Positions 10,556 to 21,639 of a DNA stretch of 64,000 nucleotides are shown piece by piece. Made by a program: the position numbers and the translations under genes. Origin of the DNA: Doryteuthis pealeii. Taxonomy: Eukaryota > Mollusca > Cephalopoda > Myopsida > Loliginidae. Location of the stretch: assembly GCA_023376005.1 (NCBI GenBank), contig CM042145.1, positions 61,849,100 through 61,913,099 on the forward strand, given 5' to 3'. Numbering within the stretch: the stretch's first letter is position 1; each line of letters starts with the position of its first letter. Below the pieces are notes generated by a model. It was given only the letters and a program-made list of their open reading frames with translations. It was not told the DNA's origin and did no database searches.

Positions 10556-11630
10556 GGGGGTCAAACTTTAGGTACTGGATATATATGCTGAAAAAGGTGG
10601 GGTTCTCTTTAAAAAAAATGTGATATTGTAAAAAGGATCTGGTACTTCTAAAGGGGGTGGCTTCATTCCTGAAATGAGGTAACCAAGTGAGTACATGGTA
10701 CTATTAGTATTTTTGTAATTTAACTATTGTAGGTCTTTTTGACAATAACAAAGTAAATAAAATTATTCTAATCAATTATAATTCTGATAATTCCATTGCA
10801 ATCTATTAGATTTCCATATGCCACAGTTAAATAAGCTGTATGTCTTTATAAAATTATAAATTAACTTGATTAGTTAAGTTAAAAGTTAAAGTTAATAGAA
10901 ACAATGACATCGTGACATGCATTTTTTTAAATGACATAGTTTATTATAAACTAGCAGGACCTGTGGATATACCACAGAATGATAATTTAATTATTACAAC
11001 GTTTGATATCTTTACTTAAGAGTTATTGCTAAATAGTTCAATATGTAAAAAGTATAATAATCTTGATTTAACTCTCTCACATTTTATTCTTTCTTTCCTT
11101 CTTTTGATTATGTTTGATTGAAACAGATTGGCGTCATCGCTTCCGCACACTCACCTCCTCTCTATATATTTCTTCTATTCTCTTTCTTTTCTTTCTCATT
11201 ATATTTTTCTGTGTAGCATGTCCTTTTTCTTCTCTTCCTTTCTTTATAATAAAAACGGGATGGTCTGTTATTTAGCTGAGGTGACAACATTCAATCTTAT
11301 AAGAAATTGGTGGATAAGCAACAACAGATAATCAGGATTTACATTTTTGCATTTCATCTTGGATGATTTGGACGGTCACAATTTAACTAGAGGGTGTTGC
11401 AAGATGATAACGGTCGGAAGATTAAGGAACAACAGTATTAGTATTTACGTTAGGTTTAAGTTTTAATTTATCATATAGATATATAAATGAATTATTTATA
11501 TCATATCGACATCTAAATAATAAATGTTATGTTTAAGTAATAGGTACCAGGTACTTTTCACAATATCACAATTTCTCATTAATGGAACCCTCCTTTTCGG
11601 TATACATTTCGGTACTAAACTATGAAACCC
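10556..11630 (+). mobile_element. TIR element 'J' interrupted by a Helitron-like insert
   Basis: Its two ends are inverted copies of each other: TTTAGGTACTGGA...TGTGATATTGTAAAAAG on the left, CACAATATCACAATTTC...GGTACTAAACTATGAAACC on the right. A copy lacking the insert lies at 20,368-20,925 in opposite orientation. Comparing the two shows that 10,951-11,460 is foreign. No transposase ORF. Confidence 0.65.
10951..11460 (-). mobile_element. Helitron-like family F, ~510 bp, inside element J
   Basis: On the minus strand the 3' end is a perfect 6-bp hairpin CTGTGG-TATAT-CCACAG, six bases, then CTAG followed by T. This is the Helitron 3' signature (hairpin plus CTRR, insertion before T). No target duplication is seen when compared with the empty site in the J copy near 20,540. 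The 5' TC end is clearest in sister copies at 35,957 and 47,951 (A|TCTATAT...TTAATAC). No Rep/helicase is encoded. Confidence 0.6.
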
Positions 11631-11774
11631 CTGATTCTCAATAATTGCGTTGGGTGTAATTAAAAAACTTGGGGGTTAATTCAAAAGAATAATATTAGAA
11701 GAAAAAAAAGGTGACTTTTCCTAGCTGAGAAAAAAAAAATTATTTTCATCATAATTCTTTTCAAAGCTTTAATT

Positions 11775-11775
<1 letters not shown>

Positions 11776-11822
<47 letters not shown>

Positions 11823-11921
11823 CATTTTGTTAATGTTTTTCTTTCCTATCGTTTAACTTTTTTTTTTTTTTTGGGGGGGTCATCGCGTCTTCTTTCACTT
11901 TTCACTTTAAACATTTCCAAC

Positions 11922-11977
<56 letters not shown>

Positions 11978-12002
11978 CTCGTTCAATATATATATATATA
12001 TA
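11776..12002. repeat. Microsatellite cluster: (AT)n, poly-T, (CT)n-(ATCT)n, (AT)n
   Basis: (AT)n at 11,776-11,822, a T run and G run at 11,860-11,878, CT/ATCT at 11,923-11,978 and (AT)n at 11,987-12,003. The ORF here is an artefact. Confidence 0.9.
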
Positions 12003-12003
12003 T

Positions 12004-12450
12004 GGGTAATTCCATATCAAATTATTCAGGCCATGTCACCCACCCCCTTCAATTTTTCTAAAATTTTGTCCAAGTGTGAATCATGTCAAAGTTCGCCAAT
12101 CGCCAAAATTTTAGCTTCCAATTCCAAAATTGGCGGAGTTATGTCGATTTTAGCTCTCCAAATTTGAGGGGGGTAACGAAAAATGGCGACTTTTTGTAAC
12201 CTATTTTGTCTGTAAAATTAGTTCTAGAGCGTCCCTAATCGCAAAAATTGGTTTATAAAAGTATTTTTACCCAAGGAATCCAAAAATGCTGTCAAAATAG
12301 TCTCAAAGTCAACCAATTTTAAGTTATTAATGATTTCTGATTTTTTCATAGCAAGATCAATATCCCGATCTGGCACTGCGTTTACGACAACAATTTTTTC
12401 TATTATTATTTCACATATATTGAATAATATTTGTACCAAAAAGATAGTTT
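12004..12450 (+). mobile_element. TIR transposon family 'I', 5' fragment
   Basis: Begins GGGTAATTCCAT directly after (AT)n and matches the right end of the 1.6-kb element at 14,619-16,236 in reverse complement, through TTGATCTTGC-type sequence. Similarity fades near 12,450. Confidence 0.6.
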
Positions 12451-12599
12451 GATATTTTCTCAGAACCGTCCAAATCCTCATAAATACGGAAGTATTATGC
12501 TGTCTGAGTAGTCTGACACCACTAGCAGTGGTTTATCTTCTTCACGCCACTGACGAGTATTGTATTTTGTTAATGTTATAAAGATTCCATTTCATTTCC

Positions 12600-12765
12600 A
12601 ACCTCCGTTTGGTTATTTCTCATTTAGTAACCTTTGTTAGGTTACAACAGTTTGGCAACCAGTCTAGGAGAAGGAAAACTCTAAATTCAAACCTGCTTAA
12701 ATCTGCTAAAGAAATTGATTTTGTGTCACATCCTGCTCGTGCGGAGGGGTTGATAAATATATATA
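12600..12765 (+). mobile_element. SINE family S, 3' half
   Basis: CCAGTCTAGGAGAAGGAAAA, AAATTCAAACCTGCTTAA and CTGCTCGTGCGGAGGGGTTG match the complement of 13,326-13,430. No tRNA-like head, so 5'-truncated. Confidence 0.6.
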
Positions 12766-12846
12766 TTAGTTGTTATTATTGCTATGTCTTTGTACATTGA
12801 GCACTTTTATATTTCTAACTGGAATATTTGTTTACTCTTCCCATTC

Positions 12847-12847
<1 letters not shown>

Positions 12848-12883
<36 letters not shown>

Positions 12884-13325
12884 GGGACTTTGAAATAAAA
12901 ACGGATCACCTTATCCCAGCAAGAAGACCAGACCTAGTGTTGATAAACACAAAAAAAAACTTGTCAACTGGTGGATTTTGCAGTGCCAGCAGATCACAGG
13001 GTGAAGCTAAAGGAAAATGAAAAAAAAAATAGACAAATATCTGGACTTTGCCAGAGAACTAAAAAAATTATGGAATATGAAAGTGAAGGTGATACCAATT
13101 GTAGTTGGTGCACTTGGAACAGTCCCAAAAGGATTGGAAAAGGGTCTGGAATGTTTGGAAATCAGAGGACGGGTTGAAACCATTCAGAACACTGCATTGC
13201 TGCAATCTGCCAGAATACTCAGAAGAGTCCTGGAGACCTGAGGAGACTTGCTGTCACTCAGACTCCAGTGAAAGACCATCAGCTAATGCTGATGTGAAAA
13301 CTCAAAAGGAGCAAATAATAATAAT
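12848..13325 (+). pseudogene. R4/Dong-like LINE 3' end (restriction-like endonuclease domain) between (TAA)n tracts
   Basis: Translation after the first (TAA)n (12,848-12,882) gives, across frameshifts, DHL-ARRPDLVLIN, then KKIDKYLDFARELKKLWNMK, VIPIVVGALGTVPKG, and LLQSARILRRVLE. This is the C-terminal region of site-specific non-LTR elements. RRPDLV and the following acidic block are the PD and D of a PD-(D/E)XK nuclease. RT is absent. A second (AAT)n tail closes it at 13,312-13,325. Elements of the R4/Dong group are known to insert into TAA repeats, and the flanking tracts fit that. Sister fragments lie at 39,177-39,520, 40,238-40,660, 43,780-43,870 and 46,440-46,720. Confidence 0.65.
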
Positions 13326-13606
13326 ATATACCAACCCCTCCGCACGAGTAGAATGTGTCACGAGATCAATTTCTTAAGCGGAGTTTAACAGGTTTGAATT
13401 CAGAGTTTTCCTTCTCCTAGAATGGTTACCTAGCGATGGTTAAAGAGCCCAGTCTATCCTACTATTTACCCATAGCTGGAGGGAGAGTAGTTGGATGCAT
13501 ACCTTTCCCAAGGGTATTAGCTCTATATGCAAACAGCCTTGTTCAAGATTTGAATGCGGGTCGATGCGTCTATTTCCTACGACTCTAACCATTACACCAC
13601 GCACCT
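13326..13606 (-). mobile_element. tRNA-derived SINE (family S)
   Basis: Near-complete copy. On the minus strand the head has a B box (complement of AAGATTTGAATGCGGGTC) preceded by AGTCGTAGGAAATAGACGC. The body runs through GAGAAGGAAAACTC and the tail through CTCGTGCGGAGGGGTTGG. It abuts the (AAT)n of the LINE. Confidence 0.7.
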
Positions 13607-13880
13607 TCACATATATAGAGAGAGACTGACAGACAGACAGAGAGATTCATTTATACGTAGCATTTGCACATTTCCGTTTCCCACATTTTATTCCTTTTTT
13701 TTTTTCAACATACTTTGCAGGTTTTTTATATTTTACTTCACAGATATTTTATTGTAATTTCTGTTTATAACTCCAACATTTCAAAGAATCCGATTTGCGG
13801 GAAATATAACGTACTGTTTCATAGAAACTGCTTTTTAGATATTTTTGTCTTTATTATTTTCATCGTGGAACACGAGAATT
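13607..13880. other. AT-rich, nothing recognised
   Basis: Short (GA/CA)-rich tract at 13,615-13,645, then T-rich DNA. The small ORFs have no domain features. Confidence 0.4.
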
Positions 13881-13996
13881 TCAATCGATAGGATTTGTTT
13901 TTGTCAATGTGTTGAAGAACAAACAGAAGCCGCAACACACTGGCAAAAACAAAGGCTTACAGATTTTGATTGTCAAAAGTTTCTTGCTATATAAAT

Positions 13997-14050
13997 GATA
14001 GCCCCGATGATGATTTGCTGAACAAACCGAAACGCTGTAGCGTCGGCTAA
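13997..14050 (+). ncRNA. Candidate degenerate type-I hammerhead ribozyme (retroelement-borne)
   Basis: All three helices can be drawn. Helix I is TAGCC (13,999-14,003) with GGCTA (14,045-14,049). The core is CCGATGA (14,004-14,010), matching CUGANGA except U4 to C. Helix II is GATTTG/CAAACC (14,012-14,017 and 14,023-14,028) around CTGAA, with one A-C mismatch and one extra T before it. The conserved GAA is at 14,029-14,031. Helix III is ACGC/GCGT with a TGTA loop (14,032-14,043), and C17 is at 14,044, giving a GTC cleavage triplet. Small type-I hammerheads with a short helix III are known from Penelope-like elements and retrozymes. No RT lies nearby. The core substitution suggests it is now inactive. 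Confidence 0.5.
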
Positions 14051-14111
14051 TTCAAAATATAATCCTTCTGAATATCTTGTTGTTTGGGGGATTTTTTTGC
14101 ATTTTTATATA

Positions 14112-14618
<507 letters not shown>

Positions 14619-14620
<2 letters not shown>

Positions 14621-16236
14621 GCAATTCCATGTGAAATCATCAGGAAAAAAATAAAATTGTCACCCACCCCCTTCAATTTTTCTGAAATTTTGTACAGGTG
14701 TAGAGTAGGTTAAAAGTAGACAATCCCCCAAATTTGAGCTTCCAATTCGAAATATTCGCAGAGTTATATCGATTTTAAACTCGAAAAATTTGAGGGGGGG
14801 GCGAGAAATATGGCGACATTTTGTAAATTGAAAATAATGGAAATTATGATTGAAACACAATGTTTTCATTTTTGCACCGTTAAATCAACTGAATTTTAAC
14901 GTAGCCAAAAACGAGTTTCAAAAAGAGGATTTTTTAAAAATTATATGAAAAATCAATTAATGTTCCGATTTTCACAAAAATTTCCATAACTATTTACCTT
15001 TAGATTTAAATATGTCTGAAATAGTTTTTTCACTAAAATGTACTAAAGGAAATTTTTTTACGAGTTCTACCCCCCCCCCACACACACACACACACTTTAT
15101 GTTATGAGATATTAAAAAAATAAAGCATTAAAAATGTTTTTCCTTTTTTTTTCTATAAAGATAAGAGTCTGAATAACTATATAAAAAAAATTGTATGATA
15201 TTCAAGACAGTAGTTTTTGTAGAAAAAATTTGTATTCTGAAATAAAAAGTGCAAGTCGTAACTTGTTTTTAGCTACGTTAAAATTCAGTTGATTTAACGG
15301 TGCAAAAATGAAAACAATCAAAATTTCCATTATTTTTGTAAGCTGAAAAAACTTTCTAAAATCATCAGGAGTTTGTTTAAGGTTTCTTCTTTCGAATGGA
15401 AAAAACTTTTCAAGATAATATTATTTTTTATGCAAGTTTCATTGTGTTAAATATAGGGGATAAATTTCACAGGGAAAATTGGTGGTACAAAGGATATTGT
15501 TATCATTTTTGTTACCTTCCAATTTTTAATTCTAAAATGAAATGTAGTGCTGATATTGACGTTTGTATATTGTCAGAATTTTGCAGGCAATACGATTAAT
15601 ACATGGGAAATATATTGTTTGTTTATCATTTTAAATATATCCAACCACCAACATAATCCTGATAATTTCTATCGAACTCTGACAGTTATTTTGCTCCATA
15701 TGGTGCTTCTTCAATGGCTGTACGTAAAAGTGCCAAATCTTAACTGATGTTGTAACTTCGCTTGTGAGCAAAAACCAAACTTCACTTTTGATACAAATAA
15801 TGTTCAATATATGTAGAATAATAATTTAAAGGAAAAAGAAAATTATATGTAGTGCCACATTGTGATTTTTTCACTTATTGATCTTGCATTGAAAAAATCA
15901 GAAATCATTAAGAACGTGAAAAGGGTTAATTTTATGCCTATTTTGATAACATTTTTGGATTCTTCAGGCCTAAAAACTTCTATAAACCAATTTTTAGGAG
16001 TAGCGCAGCTATAGAACACATTTTATAGACAAAAATAGATTACAAAATGTCGCATTTTTCTCGCCCCCCCCTCAAATTTTTCGAGTTTAAAATCGAGATA
16101 ACTCGGCGAATATTTTGAATTAGAAGCTCAAATTTGGGGGATTGTATAATTTTAACCTACTCTACACCTGTACAAAATTTCAGAAAAATTGAAGGGGTTG
16201 GGTGACATGGCCTGATGATTTGACATAGAATTACCC
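14619..16236. mobile_element. Family 'I' DNA transposon, 1.6 kb, ~200-bp TIRs, in (TA)n
   Basis: Begins GGGCAATTCCATGTGAAATC and ends GACATAGAATTACCC, with inverted arms of about 200 bases each (14,619-14,830 and 16,030-16,236) containing ACCCACCCCCTTCAATTTTT and its complement. A second inverted pair lies inside (14,820-14,912 with 15,265-15,350). Both flanks are TA repeats, consistent with a TA-targeting transposase (Tc1/mariner-type), but no transposase ORF remains. A poly-C plus (CA)n stretch lies at 15,071-15,096. Confidence 0.7.
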
Positions 16237-16478
16237 ATATATAATTCCCAAATGTACTCATATATGTATGTACATACTCATATATATGTACTCGTATATA
16301 TATATATATGTGTGTGTATGTGTACGTATTGGTGTGTGTATATGTGTGACTCTTTATACAAATGATATGTGGAAAACATGTATAAATCTGGTTAAATTCA
16401 ATGATTAAACCAGAATATAAGTAAAGTTGGATTTATGTCATGTGAATTCTAGCCGTTAATTATTAGGAGTATTGTTCC

Positions 16479-16479
<1 letters not shown>

Positions 16480-16535
<56 letters not shown>
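16480..16535. repeat. (AT)n microsatellite at LINE 3' junction
   Basis: About 52 bases of AT directly abut the ATC-rich tail of the minus-strand LINE segment. Confidence 0.95.
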
Positions 16536-16800
16536 TCATCATCATCCGTCTTTGCTGGCCGGCCCACACTGGTCTGGTCACGTGCTGGTTTCACAGGAGG
16601 ACGTCACATATGATTTCGTTCTTGCTTCTCCAGCAGTGTCCTGCGTGTCTTGTCCGTCTTACTCGGACGGTTTGCGTGATATGGGGCAGGTGGTCGTACA
16701 GCTGTTTTCTCGTGTGGGGATGTTTCCACGTTTTTTAAGATCGCACGTAGAATTCTTGTGCAGCTCCCATCACGCTGTCCTCTGGGAGACAGAAGCAGTT
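16536..16800 (-). pseudogene. LINE (RTE-like) 3' segment of a twin-primed insertion
   Basis: Minus-strand reading gives GSCTRILRAILKN, then KQLYDHLPHI and RRTRHAGHCWRSKNEIICDV, with frameshifts and stops. This is the RT-distal C-terminus of the same LINE family as 26,516-27,081 and 32,056-32,216. It ends in a short (GAT)n-type tail, as RTE elements often do, next to (AT)n. Its first codons (DG-SCTR) are exactly what should follow the end of the opposite-strand segment at 18,872. Confidence 0.7.
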
Positions 16801-18870
16801 AAAGAGGAGAGATATTAAAAAAGTATCTCAATACATTAAAACAAATCCATCTAAAACCAACAAAGAAAACCTTAAGAAAGCACAAGTAGAACCAACTGAA
16901 ATATACAAAAAAGAACAGATAGAATACATTCAAGAACAAATAAATAAAATCAGACAGGTAGTAGGAGACAGACAGTCGCGATTAGCATGACAAATGGTTA
17001 ACGAAATTAGTGGTAGGAAAAGTAGCTCTAGATCAAAGCTAAATGCACCAGCCAAAAAGATAGACTTCAAAAATGGATAGACCACTTTCAGAAACTGTTA
17101 TGACCACCCCCCCCACCCCACCAAAAAAAAACAAAAACATAGAAAATAACATACAAAAAATAATGAATAACCAACTAGGCATTAAGTTAGGAGACTTTAC
17201 GATAAAAGAACTTAATAAAGTACTAAGAAAGCTTAAAAATAGAAAGACAGCGTATAACACGATGACTACTTTTATTGGCGTCAAGTAATTTTTAACGAAA
17301 GAGGAAAGTGTAGAAGTTTGTTTTGTTTTTTTGTTTTTTTAGTTAACGTAAATGGTTTTGTTAAAATGCAAAAATTAAAATATCATATACATTCTGATTT
17401 TACGTATTGTATTCATAGATAGAAGAAAAGGTTATAGCCGTGACCTAAAAGTTGACATGGCTGTCAAATCAATGATGTTTTCGGTGTTGGCAGCTTAGCA
17501 CTTGTTGACCTTGGCACGATGACAAAAATAGCTACAATTTTTTATAAAACACTCACTCTAAATTGTAAACTTTTAGTCGGAGGCCGGATCGCCAAAAACA
17601 AAGTGTGTCACAGGGCCACGTGGAATTCAGGATTGCTGAAATAAGAAAATTGCCACTAGGAGAAATAGACTTTGCCACTAAGAATAATTCCATAAAGAAC
17701 TAAGTCCACATAAAACAAAATGCCAGACAAAGCTCTTCGTGTGTCTTTTTTATCCGACCTAGTGTGCAAAACGTACTCATTCATCATCTATGAATAAAAC
17801 CGTTGTTATTGTTAACGGTGTGTTACCTCATTTTTTAGAGTTGCCAGCAATTACGGCAGCTCATTTCCACTAAATCTCTCAACCCGTCACAAAGACACTC
17901 CAACCAAGTTGCATCGATCCCAGTTCTGTGGGTCAAAGGAACATAGCGTGGGCGCAGAGGGCACCGAAAGAGCAGCTGGACGGATACATATGCGGTAGTC
18001 ACGGAAATCATTCATACCGTGACTGGTATAGGACCACATGCGGGTTTCCACGAAGCACCCCCTAAGATCTGGAAAATAAGGAAATTTGACGATATACTAC
18101 TTAGACTATGTAGTATACAGACAGTTCGATAAAAAATGGACGAAGGGTTGCATCCTCCCATTCTCCAAAAAAGGAGACCTAGGAATCGCTAAGAATTACA
18201 GAGGCATAACTCTTGCTGCCATAGCTGCTAAGATATATAATGCCCTTCTTCTTAATCGCATCCGACCCGAAATAGAGAAAATCCTTAGAAAAAATTAAAA
18301 CAGATTCTGCAGAAATCTAACTAGATCCTAACCATTCGTCGAATCATTGAAGGGGTTCGAGCAAAGAATCTCGAGACAACATATATTTGTAGATTTCTCC
18401 AAAGCATTTGACTCCATACACAGAGGAAAATGGATCAAATACTGCTAACAATACGGCCTCCCCAAGGAAACAGTTAACGCCATAATGAGCGCTCTACCAA
18501 AATACTAAAGCAATGGAACGATCACATGATGGCGACACGGACTTCTTTGAGATTGTCGCTGGAATCCTATACGTAAACTCCGATAAAACTAAGTTCATGT
18601 CTTTTAAAAACAAAAAATACATTTCCACTCTCGATAACAAACTCCTAAACTCGGTAGAACAATTCAAGTACTTAGGCAGTAATATCTCATCCACAGAAAG
18701 CGATGTTAATGCACGCATATAAAAGGCATGGTTCGCTATAAATATATTATCAGTCATATGGAAATCCGGAGTCACAGACAAGCTAAAGAGACAATTCTTC
18801 CAAGTCGTTGTTGTGTCAGTGCTACTGTACTGCTGCACCACTTGGACCCTAACGAAAAGCCTAGAGAATA

Positions 18871-18872
<2 letters not shown>
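16801..18872 (+). pseudogene. LINE (RTE-like) inverted 5' segment, RT catalytic core deleted
   Basis: Plus-strand segments in LINE order. At 16,801-17,248 is the linker before RT (YIQEQINKIRQVVGDRQSRL, EISGRKSS, LGDFTIKELNKVLRKLKNRK). After a foreign block (17,249-18,038), 18,039-18,300 gives PPKIWKIRKFDD, then KKGDLGIAKNYRGITLA and IYNALLLNRIRPEI of RT. 18,340-18,480 is frameshifted (RIIEGVRAKNLE, FSKAFDS). At 18,525-18,870 are DGDTDFFEIVAGI, VNSDKTKFMSF, QFKYLGSNISSTESDVNARI and LLYCCTTWTLTKSLENKL. The jump from EIVAGI to LYVNSDKT removes the stretch that should hold the catalytic (F/Y)xDD motif, so no active RT is possible. Confidence 0.75.
17249..18038 (+). repeat. Dispersed repeat 'D' (~790 bp) inserted in the LINE
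   Basis: It splits the LINE reading between ...NRKTA and AGFHEAPPKIW. The same sequence occurs at 36,470-37,230 (minus) and mirrored at 60,590-61,330. Landmarks are TGTTTTCGG, CACTTGTTGACC, ACCGTTGTTATTGTTAAC and GCACCGAAAGAGCAGCTGG. No TIR is recognised; the class is unknown. A possible GCG 3-base duplication flanks it. Confidence 0.65.

Positions 18873-18913
<41 letters not shown>
18873..18913. repeat. (AT)n microsatellite at the other LINE junction
   Basis: About 40 bases of AT follow directly after the LINE codons for ...LENKL. Together with 16,480-16,535 this brackets the whole LINE insertion with TA repeats. Confidence 0.9.
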
Positions 18914-18918
<5 letters not shown>

Positions 18919-18924
18919 GTCCGT

Positions 18925-19165
18925 AAAACCAGGATATGACACAAGATGAATTACTTAAGTGGGGTTGAACCGGGTTAAATTCGAACTTTTCCTTCTCCTA
19001 GACTGGTTGTCTAACCAAGGTTAAAGAGCCCAGTCTGCTCTACTATTTCCCCATAGCAGGTGGGAGAATAGTTAGATGCATACCTTTCTCAAGGATATTA
19101 ACGCTATGTGAAATACAAACAGCCTCGCCCAGGATTTGAACTCGTCTTTCCTACGACTAGAAGAA
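18925..19165 (-). mobile_element. tRNA-derived SINE (family S)
   Basis: CTTCTCCTAGACTGGTTG, AAGAGCCCAGTCTGCTCTAC and AGGATTTGAACTCG (B-box complement) match the other S copies. It abuts (AT)n on the tail side. The head end is truncated near CTACGACTAG. Confidence 0.7.
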
Positions 19166-19179
19166 CTGGTAACGAATGG

Positions 19180-19250
19180 GTAATCCACACTCTCCAGATA
19201 TCCAGAACTGGAGCCTCACCATCAGATGCAGTTTAGTGTCATACCCATCA
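19180..19250 (-). repeat. B-repeat fragment
   Basis: ACACTCTCCAGATATCCAG, GGAGCCTCACCATCAGATGC and TTTAGTGTCATACCC match 5,255-5,320. Confidence 0.6.
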
Positions 19251-19708
19251 AATTATTGATGTTAAATCTGCGGATAATCAAATCCAGGAGGATCGAAGAT
19301 CGACACCACATCAATATGCTGTCCCTTTTCATCTGATAAGGATTTTAGAAGATTATAGATGAATCAGGACAATTCATCACAAATATCTGGTGCTGTGATC
19401 TCGTTAGAAATAAAAAAAAAAATCTGACAGAGATCGAACTTTTAGATTAACACCAATGCTAAATAGTTTGGTTTGGTTTCTTTCTTTGTTTAATGGTATA
19501 TAAACCTTTTTGGGTTATTTAATGCGAAACTATGATTGTAGAATAATAGTGGCACTAATTAACCCATAGCTAGAGAGATTAGGTGTAGCGAGATGGTGAA
19601 TATCCTTAGTTTTGCGAGGACTACTATTAGAAAAGGAGGAAGAAGAAATAAGAGATAGTAAAGGGTTAAAAAAAAAGTGATGAACACAAAACGGAATTTG
19701 ACCGGGGT
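19251..19708. other. Intergenic with a SINE-tail fragment
   Basis: 19,460-19,530 resembles the complement of the SINE/B tail (ACCTTTTTGGGTTATTTAATG). The rest is unrecognised, with no coding evidence. Confidence 0.4.
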
Positions 19709-20067
19709 GTGACCCCCCGAATGGAGAATTGAAAGCCAACCGGAAGTTTCGGGTGTTGACCGGAACCGGAAGTCACGTGGTGACGTGGAACGACGAAGAA
19801 AAATACCGGTCTCTTTTTGCTTTCCGATACCTAGGGGACGGACGGACCTCTGGTCCCTAGTCTGGGATCACAGTAATTTAACAGTGTCCTCTCTCTCTTT
19901 CTCTCTGCCTTTCCTCCTCTCCAACACAACCCACGAGACGAGCCTGGAAATAAAAGAGAAGTAGCTTGTGACGATATATTTCACAAGACCCGCTATACAA
20001 CATATATCGCTATTAGAACGTTACATATCCGTTTTGGTACCGTGAATATACCGCCACGTTACATTAG
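19709..20067 (+). mobile_element. Possible solo LTR of a retrotransposon
   Basis: An unusually GC-balanced block. It starts TGTGACCCCCCGAATGG, has a polyadenylation-like AAATAAAAG at about 19,947, ends CGTTACA and is followed by TTAGGGGGTTC, reminiscent of a primer-binding site. No gag/pol follows. No second LTR or target duplication could be shown, so this is tentative. Confidence 0.3.
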
Positions 20068-20367
20068 GGGGTTCATACCATTCCCAATGGTATTATTCCT
20101 AAAGTGAACGTAATAGTGTGACTGGAATTCAAATTCGCTTACAACGATGTCGTAGTTCAGCATTTTAGACACTGCGCCACGGGGACTTCCCCCGTATGGA
20201 GTTTAAGGTGTCGGGTGATATTACAATCAGTTACCCATGAGCTAGGATTCTCTTTTCTAATTCATACACGTTGTATTGTTTTGGTTCGTGATCTTTGAAA
20301 AAAAAAAGTTCGAAACGAAGGAATGAAAGAAAAGAATGAAAGTAATAGAAGCCATAAGCGTAATCAG

Positions 20368-20925
20368 GGGCGGGGTTCATAGTTTAGGTACCGAACATGT
20401 ATGCCGAAAAGGAGGGTTCCATTAATGAAAAATTGTGATATTGTGAAAAGTATCTGCTACCTATTACTTAAACATAACATTTATTATCTAGATGTCGATA
20501 TGATATACATAATTCATTTATATATCTAGATAATAAATTAAAATGATTTATAATAGACTATTTCAATTTTTAAATGCATGTCACGATGTCACTGTTTCTA
20601 TTAACTTTAACTTTTAACTTAACTAATCAAGACATTTTATAATTTAATTCAATTGTAGCATATGGAAATCTAAGAGATTGCAGTAGAGTTATCAGAATAA
20701 TAATTGATTAGAATAATTTTATTTACTTTTTTAATGTCAAAAAGAACTACAATGGTTACTATTACAAAAATAGCACCGGTTTCTCGCTTGGTTACCTCAT
20801 TTCAGAAATGGAGCCGCCTTCTTTAGAGGTACCAGATACTTTTTACAATATGACAATTTTTTAAAGCGCCCCCCCCCTTTCTGCATACATGTCCAGTATC
20901 TAAAATTTCACATCTCCCCACCACC
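20368..20925 (-). mobile_element. TIR element J, uninterrupted copy
   Basis: Reverse-complement counterpart of 10,556-11,630 without the Helitron-like insert. Ends carry AGTTTAGGTACCGAAC and its inverted relative near 20,905. Contains a poly-C run at 20,869-20,877. Confidence 0.65.
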
Positions 20926-20984
20926 ACCTGGTGTGACAGAAGTGAAGCTACAGAAGCTGAAAGCATTGCTTATTATTGGTAATA

Positions 20985-21221
20985 CTGTGTTTCCCCCGAA
21001 AATAAAACCTACCTGCAAAATAAGACCGGGCGTGATTTTTTTCGAATGATTTTAATATAAGCCCTAGTTGAGAGCAGCTGATAAACGAAAGAAATAAGCA
21101 TTCTTAGCTATCACATCATGCGACGCAAACACTCGATATCCCCCCTAAAATAAGCCCTAGTGTTTATATATTTTGGAATGAAAATTAATATAAGCCCTGT
21201 CTTATTTTCGGGGAAACACAG
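20985..21221. mobile_element. MITE with CTGTGTTTCCCC termini
   Basis: 237 bases with termini CTGTGTTTCCCCCGAAAATA and TATTTTCGGGGAAACACAG, near-perfect inverted repeats, plus internal AAAATAAGCCCTAG. This terminus is common in animal genomes. The superfamily is not assigned here. Confidence 0.8.
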
Positions 21222-21639
21222 CAGTTAATGGCTGCTGGTTCAAAATCAGGAATAATGAGAAAAGGTGAAATTTAAGAAAAAAAAAACACAAAAAAAGCAG
21301 ATAAAATGTCTACTGTCAGGTGACATACCTTTTTGTTACAATCAATAATTTACGAGTAAACTGAGAACAAAGAGTTAATTGCTGTCCAGGTAAACGTTAC
21401 CTTTATTGGGATTTTTGTTGGTTTGTTCAGTGGATAATCAAATACACTTGTGATTTAAGAATCGTTGACAAGTTGCAATGGATTGTGAGATGTGCATTCA
21501 GTTTCAATTCACTTGCAGACAAAATGAGTTTTAAACCTGTGTCAGTGAATTTGCTACGTGGGTAATGAAGATTTAACGAGTAGACAAATATCCTAACTAC
21601 AGAAGCGTGAAAAGATTGTGGAGTTCCAGATTTCTTCTA
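21222..21639. other. Unique-looking intergenic DNA
   Basis: No gene, repeat or terminal structure recognised between the MITE and the minisatellite. Confidence 0.4.
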
